Below, in pieces: positions 35,054 through 42,636 of a stretch of DNA of 64,000 nucleotides. Below the pieces are notes generated by a model. It saw only the letters and a list, made by a program, of their open reading frames with translations. It searched no databases and had not been told where the DNA came from. Source of the DNA: Phenylobacterium sp. (GTDB lineage: Bacteria; Pseudomonadota; Alphaproteobacteria; Caulobacterales; Caulobacteraceae); NCBI RefSeq assembly GCF_030651755.1, contig NZ_JAUSBZ010000100.1, positions 1-64,000 on the forward strand, given 5' to 3'. A program made the translations under genes and the position numbers. Within the stretch, counting starts at the first letter, position 1; each line of letters begins with the position of its first letter.

Positions 35054-36982
35054 ATGGTGTTGCGTACAATCTGTCTTGGAGCGGGGCTGGCCCTGTGCAT
35101 GGCCGCAGGCGCGGCCGCCCAGGTCGAGCGCCGGGAGATCGGCCAACTGGTCTATGAGGGCGTTCCCGCCGCCCCGCCCGGGCTGCAGGCGGCCATTTCG
35201 CCCTATTACGAGGTTCGCTCGGCGGAGTTCAAAGACTGGCTGGCCGACGGCTCCATGCTGATCTCCACCCGGTTCGGCGAGACGACGCAGATCCACAGGC
35301 TGACGGCGCCCGGCGCGGCGCGGACCCAGCTCACCTTCTTTGCTGAGCCGATCACCGCAGCCAAGGCGCAGCCCGGCGCGAGCCGCTTCGCCTATCGGCG
35401 GGATGAGGGCGGCTCGGAATATTATCAGGGCTTCCTGCGGGATGTGGACGGACAGGAGGTGCGGCTGACGGCGCCCGACACCCGCAATAGCGACTTCGTC
35501 TTCTCCAAGGACGGCGCGGTGGTGGTGTGGAGCCAGGTGACCCCGGGCGATCCCAACTATGACATCATGCTGGCCCAGACCTCGGCGCCGGACTCCCGCC
35601 GGGTGGTTCTGGAGGGGCAGGGCGCCATGGCGCCTGCGGCCATCTCGCCCGACGGCCGGCGCATCCTGATCAGCCGCTACAATTCCATCGCCTTTGTGGA
35701 GCTGTTCGTCCTTGACGTGGCCTCGGGCCAGCTGACGCCGGTGGGGCCAACCGATCGCCAGGTGTTCTATGAGGGCGCGGCCTTCGTCGATGGCGGCGCG
35801 GGCGTGGTGACCCTGTCGGACGACGGTTCGGAGGTGGCCCGTCCGGTGGTGTTTGATCTCGCCACGGGCGCCATGCGGGACCTCGCCCCCGGGTCAACCT
35901 GGGGCGCCGAAGGCTTTGATCTGTCGCCGGACGGCAGGACCATCGCCTATGTGGTCAATGAGGAGGGCTATTCGAAGGTCCTGCTGCGGGATGTGGCCAG
36001 CGGCCGTCTGCTGCCTGGGCCAGACCTGCCCAAGGGCGTGCTGACCGCCCTGAAGTTCTCCAAGGACGGCGCGCGCCTGGGGCTCAGCCTCTCCACCTCG
36101 ACGACCTCAGGGGATGTCTGGGACTATGAGCTTTCCAGCCGCCGGCTGACCCGCTGGACGCAGAGCGAACTGGGCGGCTTGAACCCGTCGACGCTCGTGG
36201 AGCCGGCTCTGTTCCGCTACCCGACCTTCGATGACCGCTCGATTCCCGCCTTCATCTATCGCCCCGAAGGCGCGCGCGGAAAGCTGCCGGTGGTCATCCA
36301 GATTCATGGTGGGCCTGAGGGTCAGGAACTGCCGAGCTTCAATCCCCGCCGCCAGTCCTGGGTCAACGAGCTGGGCGCCGCCGTGATCATCCCCAATGTC
36401 CGGGGCTCCACCGGCTATGGGAAGACCTACCTCTCCCTCGACAACGCCGAAAAGCGCGAGGACTCGGTCAAGGATATCGGCGCCCTGCTGGACTGGGTTG
36501 CGACCCAGCCGGACCTGGACGCCCGCCGCGTGGCCGTGGTCGGTCAGTCCTATGGCGGCTACATGGCGCTCGCCGTCGCCGCCCACTACAACGACCGGCT
36601 GGTGGGGGTCATCGACCTCTACGGCATCTCCGACTTCATCACCTTCCTGGAAAACACCGAAGGCTATCGCCGCGATCTGCGCCGGGCCGAATATGGCGAT
36701 GAGCGCGACCCGGCCATGCGGGCGGTGTTCGAGAAGATCTCGCCGGTCAATATGAGCGACCGGATGAAGAAGCCGATGATGATCTATCAGGGCGCCAACG
36801 ATCCCCGGGTGCCGGCCTCGGAATCCGAACAGATGGTCGCCAGTCTCCGGGCCCAGGGCACGGAGGTCTGGTACATCCTGGCCAAGGACGAGGGCCACGG
36901 CGTGCACAAGAAGTCGAACCAGGAAGCCGTGCGCGCCACCGAGGTCCAGTTCTTGAAATCGGTGCTGAACCCGGCTCCTTGA
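35054..36982 (+). CDS. exported prolyl-oligopeptidase family (S9) serine peptidase
   Basis: A 642-residue precursor with a signal peptide (MVLRTICLGAGLALCMAAGAAAQ). Residues about 40-380 form a TolB-like beta-propeller with repeated 'S.DGR.I...' blades. The alpha/beta-hydrolase domain follows: 'PVVIQIHGGPEGQ', the nucleophile elbow 'VAVVGQSYGGYMALAV' (Ser near residue 499), the acid 'IYQGANDPRVPASES' and the His of 'DEGHGVHKKSNQ'. This makes it an S9C-type acyl-aminoacyl or dipeptidyl peptidase acting in the periplasm. Signal peptide and propeller together restrict it to small peptides. It converges on the DUF1428 gene, 5 bp apart. Confidence 0.93.
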   Translation: MVLRTICLGAGLALCMAAGAAAQVERREIGQLVYEGVPAAPPGLQAAISPYYEVRSAEFKDWLADGSMLISTRFGETTQIHRLTAPGAARTQLTFFAEPITAAKAQPGASRFAYRRDEGGSEYYQGFLRDVDGQEVRLTAPDTRNSDFVFSKDGAVVVWSQVTPGDPNYDIMLAQTSAPDSRRVVLEGQGAMAPAAISPDGRRILISRYNSIAFVELFVLDVASGQLTPVGPTDRQVFYEGAAFVDGGAGVVTLSDDGSEVARPVVFDLATGAMRDLAPGSTWGAEGFDLSPDGRTIAYVVNEEGYSKVLLRDVASGRLLPGPDLPKGVLTALKFSKDGARLGLSLSTSTTSGDVWDYELSSRRLTRWTQSELGGLNPSTLVEPALFRYPTFDDRSIPAFIYRPEGARGKLPVVIQIHGGPEGQELPSFNPRRQSWVNELGAAVIIPNVRGSTGYGKTYLSLDNAEKREDSVKDIGALLDWVATQPDLDARRVAVVGQSYGGYMALAVAAHYNDRLVGVIDLYGISDFITFLENTEGYRRDLRRAEYGDERDPAMRAVFEKISPVNMSDRMKKPMMIYQGANDPRVPASESEQMVASLRAQGTEVWYILAKDEGHGVHKKSNQEAVRATEVQFLKSVLNPAP

Positions 36983-36987
36983 GGCGG

Positions 36988-37341
36988 TTAGCGGATGATC
37001 ATCGACTCAAAGCCGCCGAAGATCATCCGCCTGCCATCGAAGGGCAGCTTGTCCGGCTCATAGGCCATCCGGGAATCGGCCATCACCTTGGCCATGACCT
37101 CGTCGCGCTTTTCGCGAGAATCGTAGGTGGCCCAGGCGAACACCACCACCTCGTCGTCCTTGGCCAGGACCGCGCGGGGGAATGAGGTCACCTCGCCGAC
37201 GGGCGTGTTGTCGCCGACGCACTCCACATAGCTCAGGGCGCCGTGCTCCATCCAGACCTCCGAGGCCAGGGTGGCCATGGCCTTGTAGGCGTCCAGATTG
37301 GCCTTGGGGACTGCGAGCACGAAGCCGTCAACATAGGGCAT
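36988..37341 (-). CDS. DUF1428 family protein
   Basis: A 117-residue protein of the dimeric alpha-beta barrel (ferredoxin-like) type. The family start is 'MPYVDGFVLAVPKANLDAYKAMA', followed by 'WMEHGALSYVECVGDN', 'VVFAWATYDSREKRDEVMAKVMADSRM' and 'MIFGGFESMI'. These are the full DUF1428 blocks, as in E. coli YbaA. Function unknown, no catalytic motif. The short spacer of 78 bp to the DUF188 gene on the same strand suggests possible co-transcription. Confidence 0.92.
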   Translation of the reverse strand: MPYVDGFVLAVPKANLDAYKAMATLASEVWMEHGALSYVECVGDNTPVGEVTSFPRAVLAKDDEVVVFAWATYDSREKRDEVMAKVMADSRMAYEPDKLPFDGRRMIFGGFESMIIR

Positions 37342-37419
37342 GGGTCTATCCTTGGTGGGGTCAGGTCACGGCTCAAGGACGGATGGCGCCCGCAGACTCC
37401 GACAGCCGCCGCGCAATTC

Positions 37420-37887
37420 TCACCGTTGACGGCGGCGCTCCTTCTGGATCACCTCGTCCAGGGCCTGCAGGAACCGGGAACGGTCGTTGCGGTCGAAGGG
37501 CTTGGGGCCGCCGAAGATGTCGCCGGTGGAGCGCAGTTGCTCCATCAGGGCCCGTTGAGCGATGGCCGAGCCGATGGAGTCCTCGGTGAACAGCTTGCCG
37601 TTGGGCGCGATGGCGTGGGCGCTCGCCTGCAGCACCCGCTCGGCGAGCGGAATGTCGTTGGTGATGGCCACGTCGCCCGGCGCCACATGCTCGGCGATCC
37701 AGTCGTCGGCCACGTCGGGGCCGGCGTCGACGATCACCCGCTCCACCATGGGGGACGTCGGGATCATCATGAAGGCGTTGGAGACGACCCAGGTCTTCAG
37801 GCCATAGCGCTGGGCGACCTTGTAGACCTCGTCCTTCACCGGACAGGCGTCGGCGTCGATGAAGATCTCGATGGGCTTGCGGCTCAT
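37420..37887 (-). CDS. YaiI/YqxD family protein (UPF0178, DUF188)
   Basis: A 155-residue protein. It starts 'IEIFIDADACPVKDEVYKVAQRYG' and contains 'VIVDAGPDVADDWIAEHVAPGDVAITNDIPLA', with the conserved acidic residues of a PIN-like nuclease fold. 'KLFTEDSIGSAIAQRALMEQLR' and 'FDRNDRSRFLQALDEVI' complete the family pattern. PIN-like architecture hints at RNase activity, but none is established. The promoter side faces the MBL nuclease gene, with a FixK/FNR-like box in the 159-bp spacer. Confidence 0.93.
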   Translation of the reverse strand: MSRKPIEIFIDADACPVKDEVYKVAQRYGLKTWVVSNAFMMIPTSPMVERVIVDAGPDVADDWIAEHVAPGDVAITNDIPLAERVLQASAHAIAPNGKLFTEDSIGSAIAQRALMEQLRSTGDIFGGPKPFDRNDRSRFLQALDEVIQKERRRQR

Positions 37888-37968
37888 GGAAGGCTCCCTG
37901 GGGCGTCGGTCTCCGTCCTAGCCGAGATGCGTCCCAAGGGGGACCGCTGCGGCACAGAGTTCTGCAAC

Positions 37969-37982
37969 TTGATCTGGATCAC
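37969..37982. promoter_or_regulatory. predicted FNR/FixK-family binding site
   Basis: TTGATCTGGATCAC matches TTGAT-N4-ATCAA except at the last base. It lies 64 bp upstream of the MBL/beta-CASP gene that is followed by a universal stress protein, a gene pair often controlled by low-oxygen regulators in alphaproteobacteria. Confidence 0.6.
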
Positions 37983-38046
37983 AGGGTGAGGCGAGCAGGC
38001 GTCCGATGGTCCTGACCTGTCCGTCGCAGCTTTCGAAGGCGTCCCC

Positions 38047-39666
38047 ATGTCCATCACCCTGACCTTCCATGGCGCCGCCGGGTGCGTGACCGGGTCCTGT
38101 GTGGAGGTCGAGACCCCGAAGGCGCGGCTGCTCATTGATTGCGGCATGTTCCAGGGACCCAAGACCCTCAAGGCCCTGAACTATGCCGATTTTCCCTTTG
38201 ATCCGAAGACGGTCGACGCGGTCCTACTGACTCACGCCCATCTCGACCATGCCGGCCTGCTGCCCAAGCTGGTCAAGGCGGGCTTCAAAGGCCCGATCCA
38301 CGCCACCGCAGCCACCCGGGACCTTTGTGGCGTGATGCTGCCCGATGCTGGCGGCATCCAGGAGACCGAGGTCCGCCACCTGAACCGGCGCAATCTCCGC
38401 CGGGGCCTGCCGCAGGTGGAGCCGATCTACACCGCCCGGGACGGCGAGCGGACCATCCGTCAGTTCTCCAAGGTCAAGCTCGGGGTTCCAGCCGAGATCG
38501 CCCCGGGCGTCCGGGCCATCTACTGGGAGGCGGGTCATATCCTGGGGGCGACCTCCATCGAACTTCGGGTGGAGACTGAAGAGGGTGAAACCTCGTTCCT
38601 GTTCTCCGGGGACATTGGGCAGGGGGGGCGTGACTACGCCGCCGACCCAGAGGGGCCCATCGGCGTCGATCACCTGATCCTCGAGTCGACCTACGGAAAC
38701 CGCGACCGACTGAACCTGGCGCCGCCAGAGCGCCGCGCGGCGCTCGCCCAGGAACTGCGCGACGCTCATGCGGCCGGCGGGCCCGTCCTGATCCCCACCT
38801 TCGCCGTGGAGCGGGCCCAGGAGATCATCGCCGATCTGGTCGCCCTCATGGAGGCCGGCGACGTCCCGGAAGCCGACATCTTCCTGGACTCCCCCCTGGC
38901 CATCGAGGCCACCGAGGTCTTCCAGCAGCGGGGCTATAACCGCACGACGGGGGTCAATCCTTTCGACCGCCTGCGCGCCGGGGGGCGGCTGAACTTCCTG
39001 CGCAAGCCGGCCGAAAGCGACCGGATCGAGCGCCTGCGGGGCTGGCACATCATCCTCGCCGGCAGCGGCATGTGCGACGCCGGCCGGGTCCGGAAGCATC
39101 TCAAGCGGCTGCTCTGGCGCCGGGAGGCCACCGTGCTCCTGTCGGGCTATCAGGCGGTCGGAACCCTGGGCCGCATCCTGGAGGAGGGCGCTAGCCGGGT
39201 CAGCATTCAGGGCGAAGAGGTGCAGGTTCGCGCCCGCATCCGCGCCCTCGACATCTATTCCGGCCACGCCGATGCTGGCGGCCTCGTGGCCTGGGCCAAG
39301 GCCCGCGCCCCGGTGGCCGGCGCCGTCTTCCTCTGCCACGGCGAGCCCGACGCCCTTGAGGGTCTGAGGGACCGTCTGGTCACCGCCGGCTTCGAGGGGG
39401 CCGCCATCCGCATCCCCGATCTCGACACCACCTATGTGGTCTCCGGCGCCGCGGTGGAGGCGACAGGTGGCGGCGCTGCGCCGCGGCCGCCCCGGCTCCC
39501 TCCAGGGGCGGCGGTGAAGGCCGATTGGCACAACGCCCGGATCGCCCTCAACATGGCCTTGAACGCCGCCCTGGCTGATGCGCCGAGCGACGCGGCGCGC
39601 GAGGCGCTGCTGGCGAAGCTGGCTGAGGCGCTGGGTGAACAAAACGACCCGGCGTCGGCGCCATGA
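38047..39666 (+). CDS. MBL-fold/beta-CASP ribonuclease-type hydrolase
   Basis: A 539-residue protein of the CPSF/KH-less RNA-processing metallo-beta-lactamase group. The zinc motif 'LLTHAHLDHAGLLPKL' (HxHxDH) is near residue 60, further ligands are in 'EAGHILGATS' and 'FSGDIGQGG', the beta-CASP domain includes 'ESTYGNRDR' and 'IPTFAVERAQEII', and the C-terminal RMMBL part has 'DIYSGHADAGGLVAWAKARAPV' and 'FLCHGEP'. A roughly 60-residue tail rich in Ala and Pro follows. It is expected to cleave RNA or another phosphodiester. The universal stress gene starts 57 bp downstream in the same direction, and a FixK/FNR-like site sits upstream. Confidence 0.93.
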   Translation: MSITLTFHGAAGCVTGSCVEVETPKARLLIDCGMFQGPKTLKALNYADFPFDPKTVDAVLLTHAHLDHAGLLPKLVKAGFKGPIHATAATRDLCGVMLPDAGGIQETEVRHLNRRNLRRGLPQVEPIYTARDGERTIRQFSKVKLGVPAEIAPGVRAIYWEAGHILGATSIELRVETEEGETSFLFSGDIGQGGRDYAADPEGPIGVDHLILESTYGNRDRLNLAPPERRAALAQELRDAHAAGGPVLIPTFAVERAQEIIADLVALMEAGDVPEADIFLDSPLAIEATEVFQQRGYNRTTGVNPFDRLRAGGRLNFLRKPAESDRIERLRGWHIILAGSGMCDAGRVRKHLKRLLWRREATVLLSGYQAVGTLGRILEEGASRVSIQGEEVQVRARIRALDIYSGHADAGGLVAWAKARAPVAGAVFLCHGEPDALEGLRDRLVTAGFEGAAIRIPDLDTTYVVSGAAVEATGGGAAPRPPRLPPGAAVKADWHNARIALNMALNAALADAPSDAAREALLAKLAEALGEQNDPASAP

Positions 39667-39723
39667 CCCTGGCCTCGGGTTGCGGTCCCAGGCAGGATGA
39701 AAACAACTTCAAGGAGACCCCTG

Positions 39724-40560
39724 ATGTCCTTTCGTCAAATCATTGTGCAGGTCGATGAAAGCCAGGCCTCAGGGCTCCGGGCGAAGGCGGCGGCCGACCT
39801 TGCCCAACGTCATGGGGCGCAACTGACCGGGGTCTTTCTCACCAGCGAATATGTTCGCCAGTACATGGCGGCCGAGAGCCTCACGGCGCTGCCGGCCGAT
39901 GTGGTGCAGCGGGTCTTGAGCGGCCATGACGAGGCCGTGGCCAAGATCGCTGGCGAGGCGAAAGCCCAGTTTGAAGCCGCCTGCGCCGAGAGCGGTGTCG
40001 AGCACGGCTGGCGAATGGCGGGCGGCGACTCTCCGCAGGCCTTCCTGGCGGTGGCCCGGCGCAGCGACCTGACCATCTTCCCCCGTCAGGCCAAGGCCTG
40101 CCTCAGCGAGCATGGCTTGAGCGCAGCCCAGGTCACCCTGGCCAGCGGCGGTCCGGTGCTGATCATGCCGGACGACGACTACGCCCCACCGGTGGGACGT
40201 CGCGTGCTGGTGGCCTGGAACGGCGGGCGGGAAGCCGCCCGCGCCCTGCAGGACGCCTGGCCGATCCTGGAACAGGCCGAGACCATCCATGTCCTGACCG
40301 TCTCCCCCGATGGGGAAGGGGGGCCAGATGGCCAGCTGCAGAGTCTGCTGGCGAAACATGGGGTCAAGGCGCAGCTGATTGTCGATCCCAGCCAGGACGA
40401 GTCCGCCGTCGAGGTGATCGAGCGGCAGGTGGCCGAACTGGGGGCTGATCTGCTGGTCATGGGACTATACGGACGGCCCCGGCTGCAGGAGCTGCTGCTG
40501 GGCGGGGTCAGCCGTCGGATGGTGGCGGCCAGCCCCATCCCGATCTTCGCCTCCCATTAG
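39724..40560 (+). CDS. tandem universal stress protein (UspA)
   Basis: A 278-residue cytoplasmic protein with two Usp domains. The first, residues 1-145, begins 'FRQIIVQVDESQASGLRAKAAADLAQRHGAQLTGVFL'. The second begins 'GRRVLVAWNGGREAARALQDAWPIL' and carries the ATP-loop G-x2-G-x9-G-S pattern in 'VMGLYGRPRLQELLLGGVSRRMVAASPIPIFASH'. The first domain lacks this loop, so only one nucleotide site is expected. I use the ATG at 39724, with AAGGAG 8 bp ahead. It probably shares the transcript of the MBL gene and its low-oxygen box. Confidence 0.92.
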   Translation: MSFRQIIVQVDESQASGLRAKAAADLAQRHGAQLTGVFLTSEYVRQYMAAESLTALPADVVQRVLSGHDEAVAKIAGEAKAQFEAACAESGVEHGWRMAGGDSPQAFLAVARRSDLTIFPRQAKACLSEHGLSAAQVTLASGGPVLIMPDDDYAPPVGRRVLVAWNGGREAARALQDAWPILEQAETIHVLTVSPDGEGGPDGQLQSLLAKHGVKAQLIVDPSQDESAVEVIERQVAELGADLLVMGLYGRPRLQELLLGGVSRRMVAASPIPIFASH

Positions 40561-40633
40561 GGCGCAGGCGCCGCCTCTGGGCGCGCCTGTCACAAACCTC
40601 GCCTTCCCTGCGAAGGCCGGGCTTGACTCCGAG

Positions 40634-40650
40634 ATATGTTATAACGTTAC
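40634..40650. promoter_or_regulatory. Zur-like operator upstream of the TonB/CobN operon
   Basis: ATATGTTATAACGTTAC has the central palindrome GTTATAAC that forms the core of known proteobacterial Zur sites of the type TGTTATAACATAAC. It lies 31 bp upstream of the GTG start of the receptor gene, within 20 bp downstream of a TTGACT hexamer at 40623-40628. Zinc-dependent repression is the inferred role. Confidence 0.55.
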
Positions 40651-40651
40651 A

Positions 40652-40674
40652 CCTCCCGCGTTCTTTGTGGGAGG
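40652..40674 (+). promoter_or_regulatory. hairpin that pairs the Shine-Dalgarno of the receptor gene
   Basis: CCTCCC-N11-GGGAGG can form a 6-bp perfect stem. The 3' arm GGGAGG is the ribosome-binding site (6 bp before the GTG at 40681), so the 5' arm would act as an anti-Shine-Dalgarno in the mRNA leader. No T-run follows, so it is not a terminator. Confidence 0.6.
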
Positions 40675-40680
40675 CGTTCT

Positions 40681-42636
40681 GTGTCGCTGTCTATTGCTTC
40701 GTCCCGTTCCTGGGTTCCGTCCCGTCGCGCCGCTCTGTTGGCCAGCCTCGCCTGGCTGATCCCCCTGGCGCCGGCCGTCGCTGACGACGCCACCGACCTT
40801 GCCCAGGTGGTGGTCACCCCCATGGCCGGTCCCCAGGCCCTGCGAGACGCGCCGGCCACCATCTCGGTGGTGAGCCGCGCGGAGCTGGAGGCGCGCCCCA
40901 TCGCGGATCTCAGTGACGCCCTGCGCGATGAGCCCGGGGTCAACATCACCGGGATCGGCATGACCCGGCGGGGAATCAGCCTGCGGGGCATGCCGGTGGA
41001 GCATACGCTGGTCCTGGTGGACGGACGACGGATCAGCGCTGTCGGCGGCCTGGTGGCCCATGCGGACTATGACCTCGCCTGGACGCCGGTGGAGGCCATT
41101 GAGCGGATTGAGGTCGTGCGCGGCCCCATGTCCTCCCTTTACGGCGCCGACGCCCTGGGCGGGGTGGTCAACATCATCACCCGCAGCGCCACAGACGCCT
41201 GGGTGCGCAGCGCGACGCTGAACGGCTCTGTCCCCGAGCGGGGGGCCGGGCGCAGCTATCAGATGGGCGCCTATGCCGGCGGCCCCCTGGTGGAGGGCGT
41301 GCTAGGTTTGAGCCTCTACGCCGACTCCACTGGACGGGACCCCACCTATCAGGAGGCCGATCCCCGGCAGGCCGAACTGGAAGGCCGCCGGGCGCTGAAC
41401 GCCTCGGCCACCCTCAGCTGGACGCCGGATGACTCCCAGCGGATCGACCTGACCTACGGGGCCGGAACCGACTTCCGCTATCGGGATACGGTCACCACCG
41501 GAACGGCGCCGGTCTATTACCGATTCTCCGACGACATCACCCGCCAGCAGATCTCCGCCAGTCACCGGGGCGACTTCAGCTTTGGCCAGACCCTGGCGCG
41601 GGCCTATCGCAGCGAGGTTGAGCGGGTGAACATCCGCTCGCGGAACCAGACCCCCAGCGGCACGGTGCGCATCGTGGAATCTGTGGTCGATGGCCATGTA
41701 AGCACGACGTGGGGCGCCCATCAGTTGAGCGCCGGCGGCGAGGCCCGCCGCCAGGAGCTGCGCAATCCGGCCGTGAACGCCCAGGGCCGCAGCGAAGCCG
41801 ACCAGTACGGCCTCTTCATCCAGGACGCCTGGAGCATCACCGAGCAGTGGTCCCTGGTGGGCGGCGCGCGCTTTGACCATCACGACACCTATGACTGGCA
41901 GACCAGCCCGCGCCTCTACACGGTGTTTCACCTCAATGAGCGCCTGACCCTGAAGGGCGGGATCGGTCGCGGGTTCAAGGCGCCCAGCCTGACCCAGCTG
42001 TCACCCGACTATCAGGTCGTGGCCGCCGGTGGCCGGTTCACGGTCTTCGGCAATCCGGACCTCAAGCCCGAGATCGGCACGACCTATGAGGCCAGCGCCG
42101 ACTATGCGGGCGAGGGCTGGTCGGCGCGTCTGGGGGTCTTCCAGAACGATCTTGAGGATCTGGTGGAGACCCAGTGTGTCCGACTCTGCGGCATCCGCGG
42201 CCGCGAGGTGCGCGTCTATGGCAATGTCGCCGAGGCCCGAATCCGCGGGCTGGAGCTCGGCGGGGATGTGAACCTTCCGGCCCAACTCAACCTGTCCGCC
42301 AATCTCACCCGCATGGAGACGGAGAACCGGCTGACCGGCCAGGACTTGCTGGAGCGCCCGAAGACCCGCGCCAACGCCACCCTGCGCTGGCGGCCGACCC
42401 CGGGGCTGAGCGCCCAGTTGCGGGGGCAATATGTGGGCGAGCAGACTGTCAGCACCGGCCGCCTGCCCGACTATAGCCTGTGGTCCCTGGAGGCGAGCCA
42501 GCGTCTGTTCGAGGGGGTGACCCTGCGGGTGGGCGTGGAAAACCTCACCGACCAGCGGCTGGCGGAGAAGTCTGGCTCCTTCACCTATGCGGAGCCCGGC
42601 CGCCTCTATCACCTTGGCTTCAATCTGAGCTTCTAG
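40681..42636 (+). CDS. TonB-dependent receptor of a CobN-linked metal/metallophore uptake operon
   Basis: Outer-membrane receptor of 651 residues, in the size class of BtuB/CirA. The start is GTG; the signal peptide (SRRAALLASLAWLIPLAPAVADD) is followed by the TonB box 'LAQVVVTPMAG', plug blocks 'PIADLSDALRDEPGVNITGIG', 'TLVLVDGRRISAVGG' and 'ERIEVVRGPMSSLYGADALGGVVNIIT', and a barrel ending 'GRLYHLGFNLSF' with the terminal Phe. A Cys pair in a late extracellular loop (TQCVRLCG) might touch a metal. The stop is followed without any gap by the GTG of the CobN-like gene. A Zur-like palindrome and an SD-masking hairpin precede it, and no cobalamin riboswitch is present, which argues against vitamin B12 as ligand. 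Confidence 0.9.
   Translation: MSLSIASSRSWVPSRRAALLASLAWLIPLAPAVADDATDLAQVVVTPMAGPQALRDAPATISVVSRAELEARPIADLSDALRDEPGVNITGIGMTRRGISLRGMPVEHTLVLVDGRRISAVGGLVAHADYDLAWTPVEAIERIEVVRGPMSSLYGADALGGVVNIITRSATDAWVRSATLNGSVPERGAGRSYQMGAYAGGPLVEGVLGLSLYADSTGRDPTYQEADPRQAELEGRRALNASATLSWTPDDSQRIDLTYGAGTDFRYRDTVTTGTAPVYYRFSDDITRQQISASHRGDFSFGQTLARAYRSEVERVNIRSRNQTPSGTVRIVESVVDGHVSTTWGAHQLSAGGEARRQELRNPAVNAQGRSEADQYGLFIQDAWSITEQWSLVGGARFDHHDTYDWQTSPRLYTVFHLNERLTLKGGIGRGFKAPSLTQLSPDYQVVAAGGRFTVFGNPDLKPEIGTTYEASADYAGEGWSARLGVFQNDLEDLVETQCVRLCGIRGREVRVYGNVAEARIRGLELGGDVNLPAQLNLSANLTRMETENRLTGQDLLERPKTRANATLRWRPTPGLSAQLRGQYVGEQTVSTGRLPDYSLWSLEASQRLFEGVTLRVGVENLTDQRLAEKSGSFTYAEPGRLYHLGFNLSF

Noticed and set aside
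40561-40680. Possible cobalamin riboswitch before the TonB receptor gene
   Set aside because: The spacer is only 120 bp and lacks the B12-box (GCCACTG) and other aptamer blocks; a Zur-like palindrome and an SD hairpin fill it.
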